Assembly (NCBI GenBank): GCA_964459305.1 | Contig: CAYWNA010000293.1 | Span: 1 to 15,733, forward strand | From: CAYWNA01 sp964459305 | GTDB taxonomy: Bacteria > Planctomycetota > Planctomycetia > Pirellulales > Pirellulaceae | Direction of reading: 5' to 3' | DNA length: 15,733 bases | In this document: one piece after another, positions 1-6,801 of the stretch | Numbering within the stretch: position 1 is the first letter of the stretch | Layout: the number at the start of each line of letters is the position of its first letter | Made by a program: the position numbers and the translations under genes | The notes under the pieces: generated by a model | Seen by the model: only the letters and a program-made list of their open reading frames with translations | The model's database searches: none | Told to the model about the DNA's origin: nothing

Positions 1-1358
1 AGGAAGCGGCCAGCGTCCCAGTGCATTGCCAAATCACCAGCAAAGGCATTACGCGGGGCAGCAAGCAGCAGCTTGGGATCTTGCGAGAGCGGACCCTTAG
101 GATCAACGACGATCAGCTCATCGTTACACTTCGGTTTCCCACGCGCACAGTTCGAGTACCAATTCGGAACAAAACCGGTCCAAGTCGATTTGCGGATCAG
201 CAATTGATCGAAGGCCAGCAGCGGATTCTTCTTGACCACAGCCGAATATAGATAAATTGCATCGACATACTTTTCAGCAAACGATTCGGCCGCCGTTTTG
301 TACGAAGTGGGATCGGTTGCCGGCGTGTTGAATATCCGGCTCCAAGCATCTGCAGACTGCTTCAGTGCGCTGGATTGATCCAACTCTGCCTGAAATATCT
401 CGACAGCGGCCGGGTCGAGCGTGCGAAAGTCGGCGATTAGCTCGTCGATCCGCTGGAGCATTTCACGCATTTTGGCCGGGTCGAGCGCAAGAATTTGTGT
501 TGCATCGCCCGATGTCACCTTGGCATACATCCGTGCTGATTTCTTATCTGAATGCGTCGATTGCGTATGCTTGCGATATTCTTGCGGTGTGTAAGTCAAC
601 TCATCGTTGAACGAAAAAGGGGCGGAAACTCCAAGTGTTCGCTCATGTTCAGAGACCGCTATCGACTCATCAATCACTGTCATCTCTATGGAATCACGGT
701 CGAAACGGGTGATTTCGGTTTCTGCGAGGAAGTGTCCCGTCGGATTGCTTTCCCAGTCTTTTGCTTGCCCGTTGTTGTAATCAGTCGCAGCTTTCGCTTG
801 GGTCATCGCTTCTCCGGCAACGCTACGCTTCAATCGCCAGCCATTGGGCAGCGAGGTCTTCGATTGAAAACGCAACGCGCAAATGTGCGGGAACATCCCC
901 AACGCTTCGAGCGTAACGGTATGTGTACCTGCTGAATTGATTCGGATATCGCCCTGATCTTCCCACTTGGCCGAGGATGTCTGCCATGAGCCGGTTGTCG
1001 ACGCGAACCCCTGGCGGATCTGCTTGCCATCAAGAAGGATCTTAACCGGCCGAGACTGATGCGCGGCGTAAAGCCCTTCGATCCCATATGTCCCGGCAAT
1101 TGGGAAGTCGATCTTGTAACTGGCGACGTTCGGCGTCGTGCCGCCGTTGATAATGCAGACATGACCGTCGCTGTAACTGCCGCCGGAAATCGCGTTGCCT
1201 TCATCAAACCAGTCGGCACGAATTGTGAAGGAGTTTGGGACTGTCGACGGGCTATTCTCTGCAAAGACATTGCCCGCAAGAACTAGTCCAACGAAGATCA
1301 GCGTCAAAACAACAGCCGTCACGCAAAAGAACACCTTGCTAGTACAGACACACTGCAT
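1..1358 (-). CDS. Secreted HzsA-related protein with N-terminal carbohydrate-binding-like domain (partial, left edge)
   Basis: The minus frame is open from an ATG at 1358 to the left edge, 452 codons with no stop, so the C-terminus is missing. A GGAG Shine-Dalgarno lies about 8 nt upstream. Residues 1-33 form a signal peptide (MQCVCTSK, then a long hydrophobic stretch ending NVFA). Residues about 36-145 resemble a beta-sandwich carbohydrate-binding module of CBM6/35 type (ADWFDEGNAISGGSYSDGH, later IDFPIAGTYGIEGLYAAH and GTHTVTLEALG). From about residue 378 the pattern NPLLAFDQLLIRK, a Cys-x6-Cys segment, then DELIVVDPKGPL and GDLAMHWDAGRF matches my memory of planctomycete proteins related to the hydrazine synthase alpha middle domain. 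That family is widespread outside anammox bacteria, so hydrazine synthesis is not implied. The substrate is unknown. The family call is moderate; secretion and reading frame are firm. Confidence 0.72.
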   Translation of the reverse strand, partial: MQCVCTSKVFFCVTAVVLTLIFVGLVLAGNVFAENSPSTVPNSFTIRADWFDEGNAISGGSYSDGHVCIINGGTTPNVASYKIDFPIAGTYGIEGLYAAHQSRPVKILLDGKQIRQGFASTTGSWQTSSAKWEDQGDIRINSAGTHTVTLEALGMFPHICALRFQSKTSLPNGWRLKRSVAGEAMTQAKAATDYNNGQAKDWESNPTGHFLAETEITRFDRDSIEMTVIDESIAVSEHERTLGVSAPFSFNDELTYTPQEYRKHTQSTHSDKKSARMYAKVTSGDATQILALDPAKMREMLQRIDELIADFRTLDPAAVEIFQAELDQSSALKQSADAWSRIFNTPATDPTSYKTAAESFAEKYVDAIYLYSAVVKKNPLLAFDQLLIRKSTWTGFVPNWYSNCARGKPKCNDELIVVDPKGPLSQDPKLLLAAPRNAFAGDLAMHWDAGRF

Positions 1359-1468
1359 CACAATTCTCCACTACTCTTGGAACAACCAGCGAGGCCGGGG
1401 CAGCCAGTATTTAAGCACGATTGCCGCCCATATGGAAACATGCCTCCCCGAAACGGAATCGAACCGGC

Positions 1469-1495
1469 AACTAGCGGGGTGACATTTGGCTAGTT
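1469..1495 (-). repeat. 7-bp inverted repeat (hairpin), AACTAGC / GCTAGTT
   Basis: The perfect arms AACTAGC (1469-1475) and GCTAGTT (1489-1495) flank a 13-nt loop. On the minus strand the first arm contains the TAG that ends the 110-codon frame passing through repeat copy A. No T-run follows, so it is not a classical intrinsic terminator. It could be a weak transcript-end hairpin or coincidence. Confidence 0.4.
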
Positions 1496-1538
1496 CGAGT
1501 CGGGCGAAGGCATGGAGGTTACATCACTCCAGACGTCG

Positions 1539-1601
1539 AAGCGTTTGTTATTAACGCGCGTCGGTCGCCCCACCTCTGTTTCAAACGCCACTTGCTTGCG
1601 A
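1539..1601. repeat. Diverged dispersed element, copy A (RVGRP element)
   Basis: This 63-nt segment aligns without gaps to 13292-13354. By my hand count 44 of 63 positions match, including an exact shared 16-mer (GCGCGTCGGTCGCCCC). Read on the plus strand it gives KRLLLTRVGRPTSVSNATCL; the other copy gives KRVFVKRVGRPPPRANASYL. Of the 19 differences, 7, 3 and 9 fall at plus-frame codon positions one, two and three. The minus frame (VGRPTRVNNKRF) shares the same third positions, so the two strands cannot be told apart. It may be a dispersed intergenic repeat or the remains of a small coding element. Confidence 0.6.
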
Positions 1602-1891
1602 GCGGCGGTGTTCACGGCCGAAGCAGGAAATAGCAATTTGCCATCCTGTGGAGGTGGCGTCGGAATGCGTGGTCGAAATGACAGCCTGTCAGCTCCGAAG
1701 TGCACAAGGAGGGCGTGTCCTGAGCGTGCACGCGATATTCCGCTGCCCCGCACGTGCCGACAGTATTGACGCTGATTGACGATCTGTGTTGTCTGCGTCG
1801 GTGAAATCGACGAATGTCGCATGCAACCGATTCACAATGCCGGTGCCGGTGAAGCAAGGTCAAGCCGGAAAACGCTCTGAAGATCCGATGT

Positions 1892-2662
1892 TCATTCGGC
1901 TTTGTTGGCGTCTCTTGGGGGCAAGGATCTTTCGATGCACTGGGCCACTTTTTCGCCGAGTTTCGAATTTCCCAGCTCGTTGTAGTGGACTTGGTCCTTG
2001 GTCTGCCACTCGGCCGCGTGAGGCAACACGAGGCCGTAGAGGTCGTCGATCTCGATGCCTCGCTCATTCATCAACTTCGCGGCGGCTCGGTTGTATTGGG
2101 CAATGTGCTCGAACCGCTCGCCCCGGCGGCTCATGATGGGCGTAGTGCTGGCCCAAATGAGCTTCGCTCCGGTTCCTTCCAGGATTGCCAGTATCCGCTT
2201 GAGGTTTTGAACGTACTGTGCTTTGGTGGCGCGGATCTTCAACTCGCCGGGCGCGTATTTGTCTTCGCCGGTTGCCCCGACCAACTTGCCGTCGTGGAGA
2301 TAGTGCGTATCCCAGATGCCCCAGTTGAAATGGATCACGTCCCATCGTCGCTTTCCCAGCCATGACTTCACATTGGCCACGCCGCGGGACGTATAGGCAC
2401 AGTTCGTCGGCGGACGGAACACGTTCGCCTTGCCTTCAAGAATCTTACGAACCGGCACGGTGTAGCCAATCGAGATCGAATCGCCGATGAGCAGCACGTT
2501 AGGCAACGACGGATCTTCCTGCGGATTCGCCAGCGGTTGCCTGAGATGATCGGGGATCTTGGCCTCAGTAGTCGCCGGGGAGGTGTCGTCGGCCCGCGTC
2601 GCGGGCGAAACGACAGATGCGGCCAGGGCCAGCCCCAGAACGAAGAAGATGCGGCGCTTCAT
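1892..2662 (-). CDS. Secreted SGNH/GDSL-family hydrolase (probable esterase)
   Basis: This is a 256-residue product if read from the ATG at 2662. That start is preferred over one 12 codons upstream because GAGGG lies just before it and the signal peptide (MKRRIFFVLGLALAASVVSP, then ATRA) starts there cleanly. SGNH blocks are visible: GDSIS with the nucleophile Ser62, GVAN near residues 94-97, NWGIWD at 113-118 in place of the GxND block, and DQVH with the Asp223/His226 pair. The family hydrolyses esters such as O-acetyl groups on sugars; the substrate here is not determinable. It is the last gene of the operon, 22 nt after the metallophosphoesterase stop. Its length suits a single SGNH domain. 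The fold is confident, the substrate is inference. Confidence 0.85.
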   Translation of the reverse strand: MKRRIFFVLGLALAASVVSPATRADDTSPATTEAKIPDHLRQPLANPQEDPSLPNVLLIGDSISIGYTVPVRKILEGKANVFRPPTNCAYTSRGVANVKSWLGKRRWDVIHFNWGIWDTHYLHDGKLVGATGEDKYAPGELKIRATKAQYVQNLKRILAILEGTGAKLIWASTTPIMSRRGERFEHIAQYNRAAAKLMNERGIEIDDLYGLVLPHAAEWQTKDQVHYNELGNSKLGEKVAQCIERSLPPRDANKAE

Positions 2663-2684
2663 TTCTTTCCCTCTTGCTTTCGGA

Positions 2685-4622
2685 TCACTCCACACCACTC
2701 AAGACGAAGCAGAAGACATTCTGTCGGCGATGAAACGGACTTTCGTCAGGTGGTTGCGCATCGCCTGCGATATAGCCTCCCCAGTCGGCTGCCTTGTCTC
2801 CCCAGTGTCCAATCTTTACCTGTCTAATCGCCTCGTCCCTCGGATCTCGGTACGTCCTGCCCTGAAACGTGAGAACCGGGCTGCTGAGGCTCATGCCATC
2901 GCCGGGTTCGAGGAAGCGAAAGGCCAGCGTGTTGGCTTCCTTCAGGTGGGAGGCGGGGATACGAAGCGAATATTCCTTGCGGGCTTTGGGTTGGAGGACA
3001 CCGACAACTTTGCCGTTGAAGAGTACGTCCGCTTTGCCGGCGGGCGCTCGGGGAGTGGTCCAGTTGGTGGCGGTGCCTACGGCGAAGGTCAGGGATGCAT
3101 CGGCCTTGAACGACGACGAATCGGCGCCGTTGACAACGACGAACACACGGGAGCACACCTCGCCGCTGGCGGTGCTTCTCACGCTGAAAGGTAGAGGACC
3201 GTCAGAGAGAGAGGTTGAATCCACCGTTGCTTCATAGAGATCGCGATAGAACGGTCGTCCGATCTCTCGCATGGCCTTCCAGTCGTTGCCGTTAAGTGTG
3301 TATTCCAGAGTTTCATCGGGCTGCGGCTGTACCACGTGAGCCTGAACCTTCACACGCCCCTTCCATACCGCACCCACGCGGTGCGATACCACCGCAACAC
3401 GCTGCCCCAGTCCTTTGTAAAAGCAATCCAGCTTTTCGCCAGTAACGCGGTAGATCAGATATCCCTGCGGTGAAAGATCGGGGCACAGCTGCCTTGCTTT
3501 GGGGTTCCACCAACAGCCGGACAGGGCCCCGCCGGTGCGGCACGGTACAGGTTTCGCCTTGTAAGACACGATGTGGTCGTCGCCGACCAGTTGAAGTCGC
3601 ACGTCATGCCGCGTGGCGATTTCCCGAAAGCCGGGGCAAAACCGGGTCAAATCGCTTTCGGCTGTGGTGACAACAAAGGAGCCGCGCGTGCGGCTGGCCA
3701 TGTCCTGCTTCAGCCATTCGACATGCATCGGCTGAACGCAATTCGTGGGGTACTCCAGATTTCGACCGTTAACCGGAATCTGCCGCTGGCCGAGGTGATA
3801 TCCGAAGTCGACAGACACAAAGTGGATTTTGCCGTACTCAAACGAAAAGAAATGCGGACCAAGGTACTCCCAATACAACGCCTTGCCACAGCGGTGGTCC
3901 CCGCGAGGAAACTCATCGAGGCGATAGGAGGAATCCGTGTGGTCTCCGGCGACCGAGTAATGGGGCATGGTCAAATGATTCATGATGCCCACGTAGTTGC
4001 GGAAAGAGGCACGCCCGGAAGCGGGCGTACCCAGAAGCGCCTTGTGGAGATTCAGTAGATCTCCGCTGTTCACAACGAAACGGGGCTTGGGGTCCAGAGT
4101 GTTGACTTCCTGCACGAACCGCCGCAAGCCTGCCACGGATCTGGAGTTTTCGGAGACGTGCGTATCAGTGACATGCACGAAGACGTAGTCGTTCTCGTCA
4201 TCGGTCGCGGGCTTCAGTGCGAAATCAACTTTCGCAGCCAGCGGCTTGTACCAGTCGCCCTGCACGTCGCATCGCGAGGGACGAGTCATGTAGACGAACA
4301 CCGCGCTGGGGTCGGGCGCGAGGGTGTAATCGCCCTGCGCATCTGTCTTGACAACGGAGTAACCGTCGGTGACCGACACACCTTCGGCTCCTGGCGACCG
4401 TCCCTGCTCGTGCAACACGACGTGCCCCGATATCTGCGCGGGAACGGGAGCCCCATAGCTCGGTTTCGGCGTCTCTTTCACCCGCAGTTCAAAGGCCTCC
4501 GTTCGTGTTCCTGTTCGGGTTGGCTCATTGTCAGCGAGAGACTCACTCGTACCCGAAAGGACGGTTGAACATACTGTCACCGCGAGCAAGAGGTGAGGAC
4601 GGAAAAGGTGAGTGAGTTTCAT
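2685..4622 (-). CDS. Secreted calcineurin-like metallophosphoesterase with altered metal-site motifs
   Basis: A 645-residue product with a signal peptide (hydrophobic about 8-22). An N-terminal beta-sandwich, about residues 60-140 (QISGHVVL, TDAQGDYTLAP), is followed by the phosphoesterase domain and a C-terminal beta domain, the MetallophosN/Metallophos/MetallophosC order. Motif 1 is VTDTHVS (Asp153, His155) and motif 2 NSGDLLN (Asp188). The usual GNHD is AGDHTD (226-229), the usual His of the fourth motif appears absent (VVTTAESD), and the usual GHxH is VGDDH (347-350). The family tail GGALSGCWWNP and SPQGYLIYRV is present, so the gene is not broken. It starts within the sulfatase stop (ATGA, 4619-4622), which suggests translational coupling. 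It may use metals differently, act poorly or have become a binding protein. Confidence 0.83.
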   Translation of the reverse strand: MKLTHLFRPHLLLAVTVCSTVLSGTSESLADNEPTRTGTRTEAFELRVKETPKPSYGAPVPAQISGHVVLHEQGRSPGAEGVSVTDGYSVVKTDAQGDYTLAPDPSAVFVYMTRPSRCDVQGDWYKPLAAKVDFALKPATDDENDYVFVHVTDTHVSENSRSVAGLRRFVQEVNTLDPKPRFVVNSGDLLNLHKALLGTPASGRASFRNYVGIMNHLTMPHYSVAGDHTDSSYRLDEFPRGDHRCGKALYWEYLGPHFFSFEYGKIHFVSVDFGYHLGQRQIPVNGRNLEYPTNCVQPMHVEWLKQDMASRTRGSFVVTTAESDLTRFCPGFREIATRHDVRLQLVGDDHIVSYKAKPVPCRTGGALSGCWWNPKARQLCPDLSPQGYLIYRVTGEKLDCFYKGLGQRVAVVSHRVGAVWKGRVKVQAHVVQPQPDETLEYTLNGNDWKAMREIGRPFYRDLYEATVDSTSLSDGPLPFSVRSTASGEVCSRVFVVVNGADSSSFKADASLTFAVGTATNWTTPRAPAGKADVLFNGKVVGVLQPKARKEYSLRIPASHLKEANTLAFRFLEPGDGMSLSSPVLTFQGRTYRDPRDEAIRQVKIGHWGDKAADWGGYIAGDAQPPDESPFHRRQNVFCFVLSGVE

Positions 4623-5254
4623 TGCGATTTCTTCCAGATCGGGCCGCCGCGATAGACGGTGCCAATCTCGTAACGTGGGCTCGGTGCGACGGCCTGGTCC
4701 ATGATGTCACGGATCCGTTTGACGATCTCCGGGTGCGTCGAAGCAATATCGTTGGCCTCGCCGATATCGCGACTGAGATCGTAGTAGTGAGCGTGGTCCT
4801 GGTTCAAGTAACCGAACCACGAATGAAATCCCTGATTGGTAGCCCGACCGACGGTCCCAGCGTCGCCGAGTGACCATTTGCCAACGCCGCCGCAGCGATA
4901 GCCGGCATCGCCGAGTATCTCGGCGACGGTCACGTCGTCCTCTTCGAGGTAAGTGTGGTAGTGGGGAACATTGTCGCGGGCCGGCGTGTGCCCCGTATGC
5001 ATCCCGGTCATCAGAACACTGCGAGAGGACGCGCAAACCGGCCCGCCAGCGTACGCTTGAGTGAATCGAATCCCCTCAGCGGCGAGTCGGTCGATTCGCG
5101 GCGTCGCGATCAGTTTCTGCCCGTAACATCCGAGGTCTCCATAGCCGAGGTCATCCGCCATGATGAAGACGATGTTCGGTGACCGCTCCGCTGAATAAAC
5201 CGTAGCTTGCGGAAGCAAAATATAGAGTATTGTGAACAGGCTGAGGTTTTTCAT
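4619..5254 (-). CDS. Sulfatase with large in-frame internal deletion
   Basis: Only 211 residues, where family S1 arylsulfatases are usually 450-550. Signal peptide MKNLSLFTILYILLPQATVYSA, then the classical start NIVFIMADDLGYGDLGCYG (metal ligands Asp34, Asp35), the formylglycine motif CASSR at 74-78, TGMHTGHTPARDN, and GKWSLG. At residues 148-149 the text jumps from FGYLNQDHAHYY, normally mid-domain, to DLSRDIGEANDIA, the C-terminal end of a sulfatase. The centre, including the late DNG metal-binding motif, is missing, so arylsulfatase activity is unlikely. The reading frame is intact and the stop overlaps the next ATG as ATGA. The join falls at about 4810; a shared Tyr codon at the seam fits a short-homology deletion. 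It could also be an assembly join. Confidence 0.82.
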   Translation of the reverse strand: MKNLSLFTILYILLPQATVYSAERSPNIVFIMADDLGYGDLGCYGQKLIATPRIDRLAAEGIRFTQAYAGGPVCASSRSVLMTGMHTGHTPARDNVPHYHTYLEEDDVTVAEILGDAGYRCGGVGKWSLGDAGTVGRATNQGFHSWFGYLNQDHAHYYDLSRDIGEANDIASTHPEIVKRIRDIMDQAVAPSPRYEIGTVYRGGPIWKKSQ

Positions 5255-5336
5255 GAGGTCTTACTCTTTGGTCGTACCTGATCCGTCGACATCCGGTTCC
5301 CAGTCCGACAAGATACAGCATTTGTTGGTCTTTTCG

Positions 5337-6785
5337 CTAGAATCCAAAACCTCGTAAATCCAGTTCCTGTCCCGTTTCAAGATACATCAGCGCAAGAAAC
5401 AGATAGCCAACTCCGTCGACGGACTCGTACAAGTGCGTCTCAGGATATCCCTGAAAGAGCTTCCCATCATGAAGACGATCAACTGCTTCTTTTGCCAGCA
5501 CGTGGGCGTGGGCGATCATGTTCTCGTCTCTAAGGACATGCCCGGCTCGCACGAGAAAGTGAATGCACCTGCCGTAATGCTCAGCATAGGCACCCTTTCC
5601 TCCGTTTGCAGGCGTCTGCTCTGAAACGACCTTTGCCCACCGGCGGATTCCTTCGAGGAAGATCTCGTCCTTGGTCTTTACGTACAAGCTCACGCACGCT
5701 TCGGCAACGGCCATCGGGTAGTCGTGAGTCGGCCACTGTTCTGTGGCCCAGATGTTTGCGTACTTCCCAGGCCAATAGCCTTTCTTCTCGGGAATGACCG
5801 GCTTGCCGTCGTGGACTCCAACCTGGCCAAAATACCTCTGTGTCTCACTGTCAAAACCGTACCTGAGATAGGCGGCAACGCCTGATCGTGCCATTTCGGT
5901 GAATTCACTGTTTGACGCGTACTGGCTGGCTCGCAGAAGGGATTGAGCCCACACACCGATCTCTGTCGTACAGACTTTGGAGTCCCAACGACCGAAATCG
6001 GGTTCGTTTTTCACCAGCCCAGTTGATTCGCCACGGTGCGCGTGACTGTAACGAGCGATATTCAGCGCGTGCGTGAGCAGATCACGCTCGCCGGTCTTTC
6101 CGTACAGCCATGTCATGGATTCAACCAGAATCCCTCCGGATTCGATGAAAGCGTGGCCGCGTTTCGCATCATCGTGGCGATTGAAACCACCCGTCGTGAT
6201 ATCGTAGACGTGGCGACGAGCCATGGTGCGGATGTACCGAGTGCACTTCTGACGATCATGTCGCCAGAACAGTTCCCAAGCAGGCGTGATCGGCCGCAAT
6301 TCATGATAACCACCGTGGAATCGCACCGTGTCGTCCGTGATCGCGTCATAGTATTCGTGGTTGCCCCACTCGAACATTCCGCGTTGATCTACACAACGAT
6401 CGAGGAAAGCGTTGATATAACGCGCGGCTGATTCTTCGTATTCAGGCTTGCCGGTAAGTCGGGAAAGTTCGCAGGCGGCAACCACCAACGGTTGATCCCA
6501 ATAGAGTGTCGTGCCCTGCGGAGCGCCAATTTGTCGATACACTCTTTTCGGTGCATGCGGTTTCTCCGGAGGCCGTCCTGTCTTGGTGTCAATGACAGAC
6601 ATCCACATCGGTGTGGTGTCAGGACCGTAGACATCCGTTCCTGTTGCCGTCAGCTCGCGAAAATGACGTTCGATGAGCCGTACATAAGGCCCCATCTCGT
6701 CGATTTGCTGCGTCTGACCATGGGTCGTTGCTGACCACAAGAGCAAGCCGGTGAAGATGAATGACGATGGGCTGTTTCTTAGCAT
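5337..6785 (-). CDS. Secreted (alpha/alpha)6-barrel-like protein, putative glycoside hydrolase or polysaccharide lyase
   Basis: 482 residues with an N-terminal signal peptide (hydrophobic SSFIFTGLLLWSATTHG). Repeated helical pairs with aromatic residues run through the protein: QPLVVAACELSRLTGKPEYEE, TPAWELFW, ESGGILVESMTWLYGKTGERD, EIGVWAQSLLRASQYA, YPMAVAEACVSLYVKTKD and GVGYLFLALMYLETGQ. This spacing of hairpins fits the six-hairpin glycosidase superfamily. I cannot place it in a numbered GH or PL family, so the catalytic residues are unknown. Conserved-looking polar segments are FEWGNHEYYD (about 149-158) and GGFNRHDDAKRGHAF. It follows the propeller glycosidase by 16 nt and precedes the sulfatase by 82 nt, supporting a role on the same polymer. 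There is no clear Shine-Dalgarno; coupling from the upstream gene is plausible. Confidence 0.72.
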   Translation of the reverse strand: MLRNSPSSFIFTGLLLWSATTHGQTQQIDEMGPYVRLIERHFRELTATGTDVYGPDTTPMWMSVIDTKTGRPPEKPHAPKRVYRQIGAPQGTTLYWDQPLVVAACELSRLTGKPEYEESAARYINAFLDRCVDQRGMFEWGNHEYYDAITDDTVRFHGGYHELRPITPAWELFWRHDRQKCTRYIRTMARRHVYDITTGGFNRHDDAKRGHAFIESGGILVESMTWLYGKTGERDLLTHALNIARYSHAHRGESTGLVKNEPDFGRWDSKVCTTEIGVWAQSLLRASQYASNSEFTEMARSGVAAYLRYGFDSETQRYFGQVGVHDGKPVIPEKKGYWPGKYANIWATEQWPTHDYPMAVAEACVSLYVKTKDEIFLEGIRRWAKVVSEQTPANGGKGAYAEHYGRCIHFLVRAGHVLRDENMIAHAHVLAKEAVDRLHDGKLFQGYPETHLYESVDGVGYLFLALMYLETGQELDLRGFGF

Positions 6786-6801
6786 GGCATTCGAACATTT
6801 C

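Larger units (their letters stand above)
1359..1891. other. Intergenic region with repeat copy A and a hairpin
   Basis: These 533 bases separate the 3' end of the SGNH gene from the HzsA-related gene. They hold one copy of a 63-nt element (1539-1601) that recurs at 13292-13354, and a 7-bp inverted repeat at 1469-1495. A minus-strand frame through the element (1490-1822) and a plus-strand frame (1512-1769) are both open, but neither matches a family I know. The Shine-Dalgarno of the HzsA-related gene lies at the left end. I see no convincing promoter. Confidence 0.5.

Noticed and set aside
1447..1480. T-arm-like text (GGTTCGATTCC on the minus strand) suggesting a tRNA or tmRNA end
   Set aside because: The flanking bases do not form the T stem, no anticodon arm or acceptor stem pairs with it, and no CCA-type end is placed correctly.
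2559..3194. 211-codon plus-strand frame
   Set aside because: Antisense to the SGNH and metallophosphoesterase genes, with no recognisable motif.
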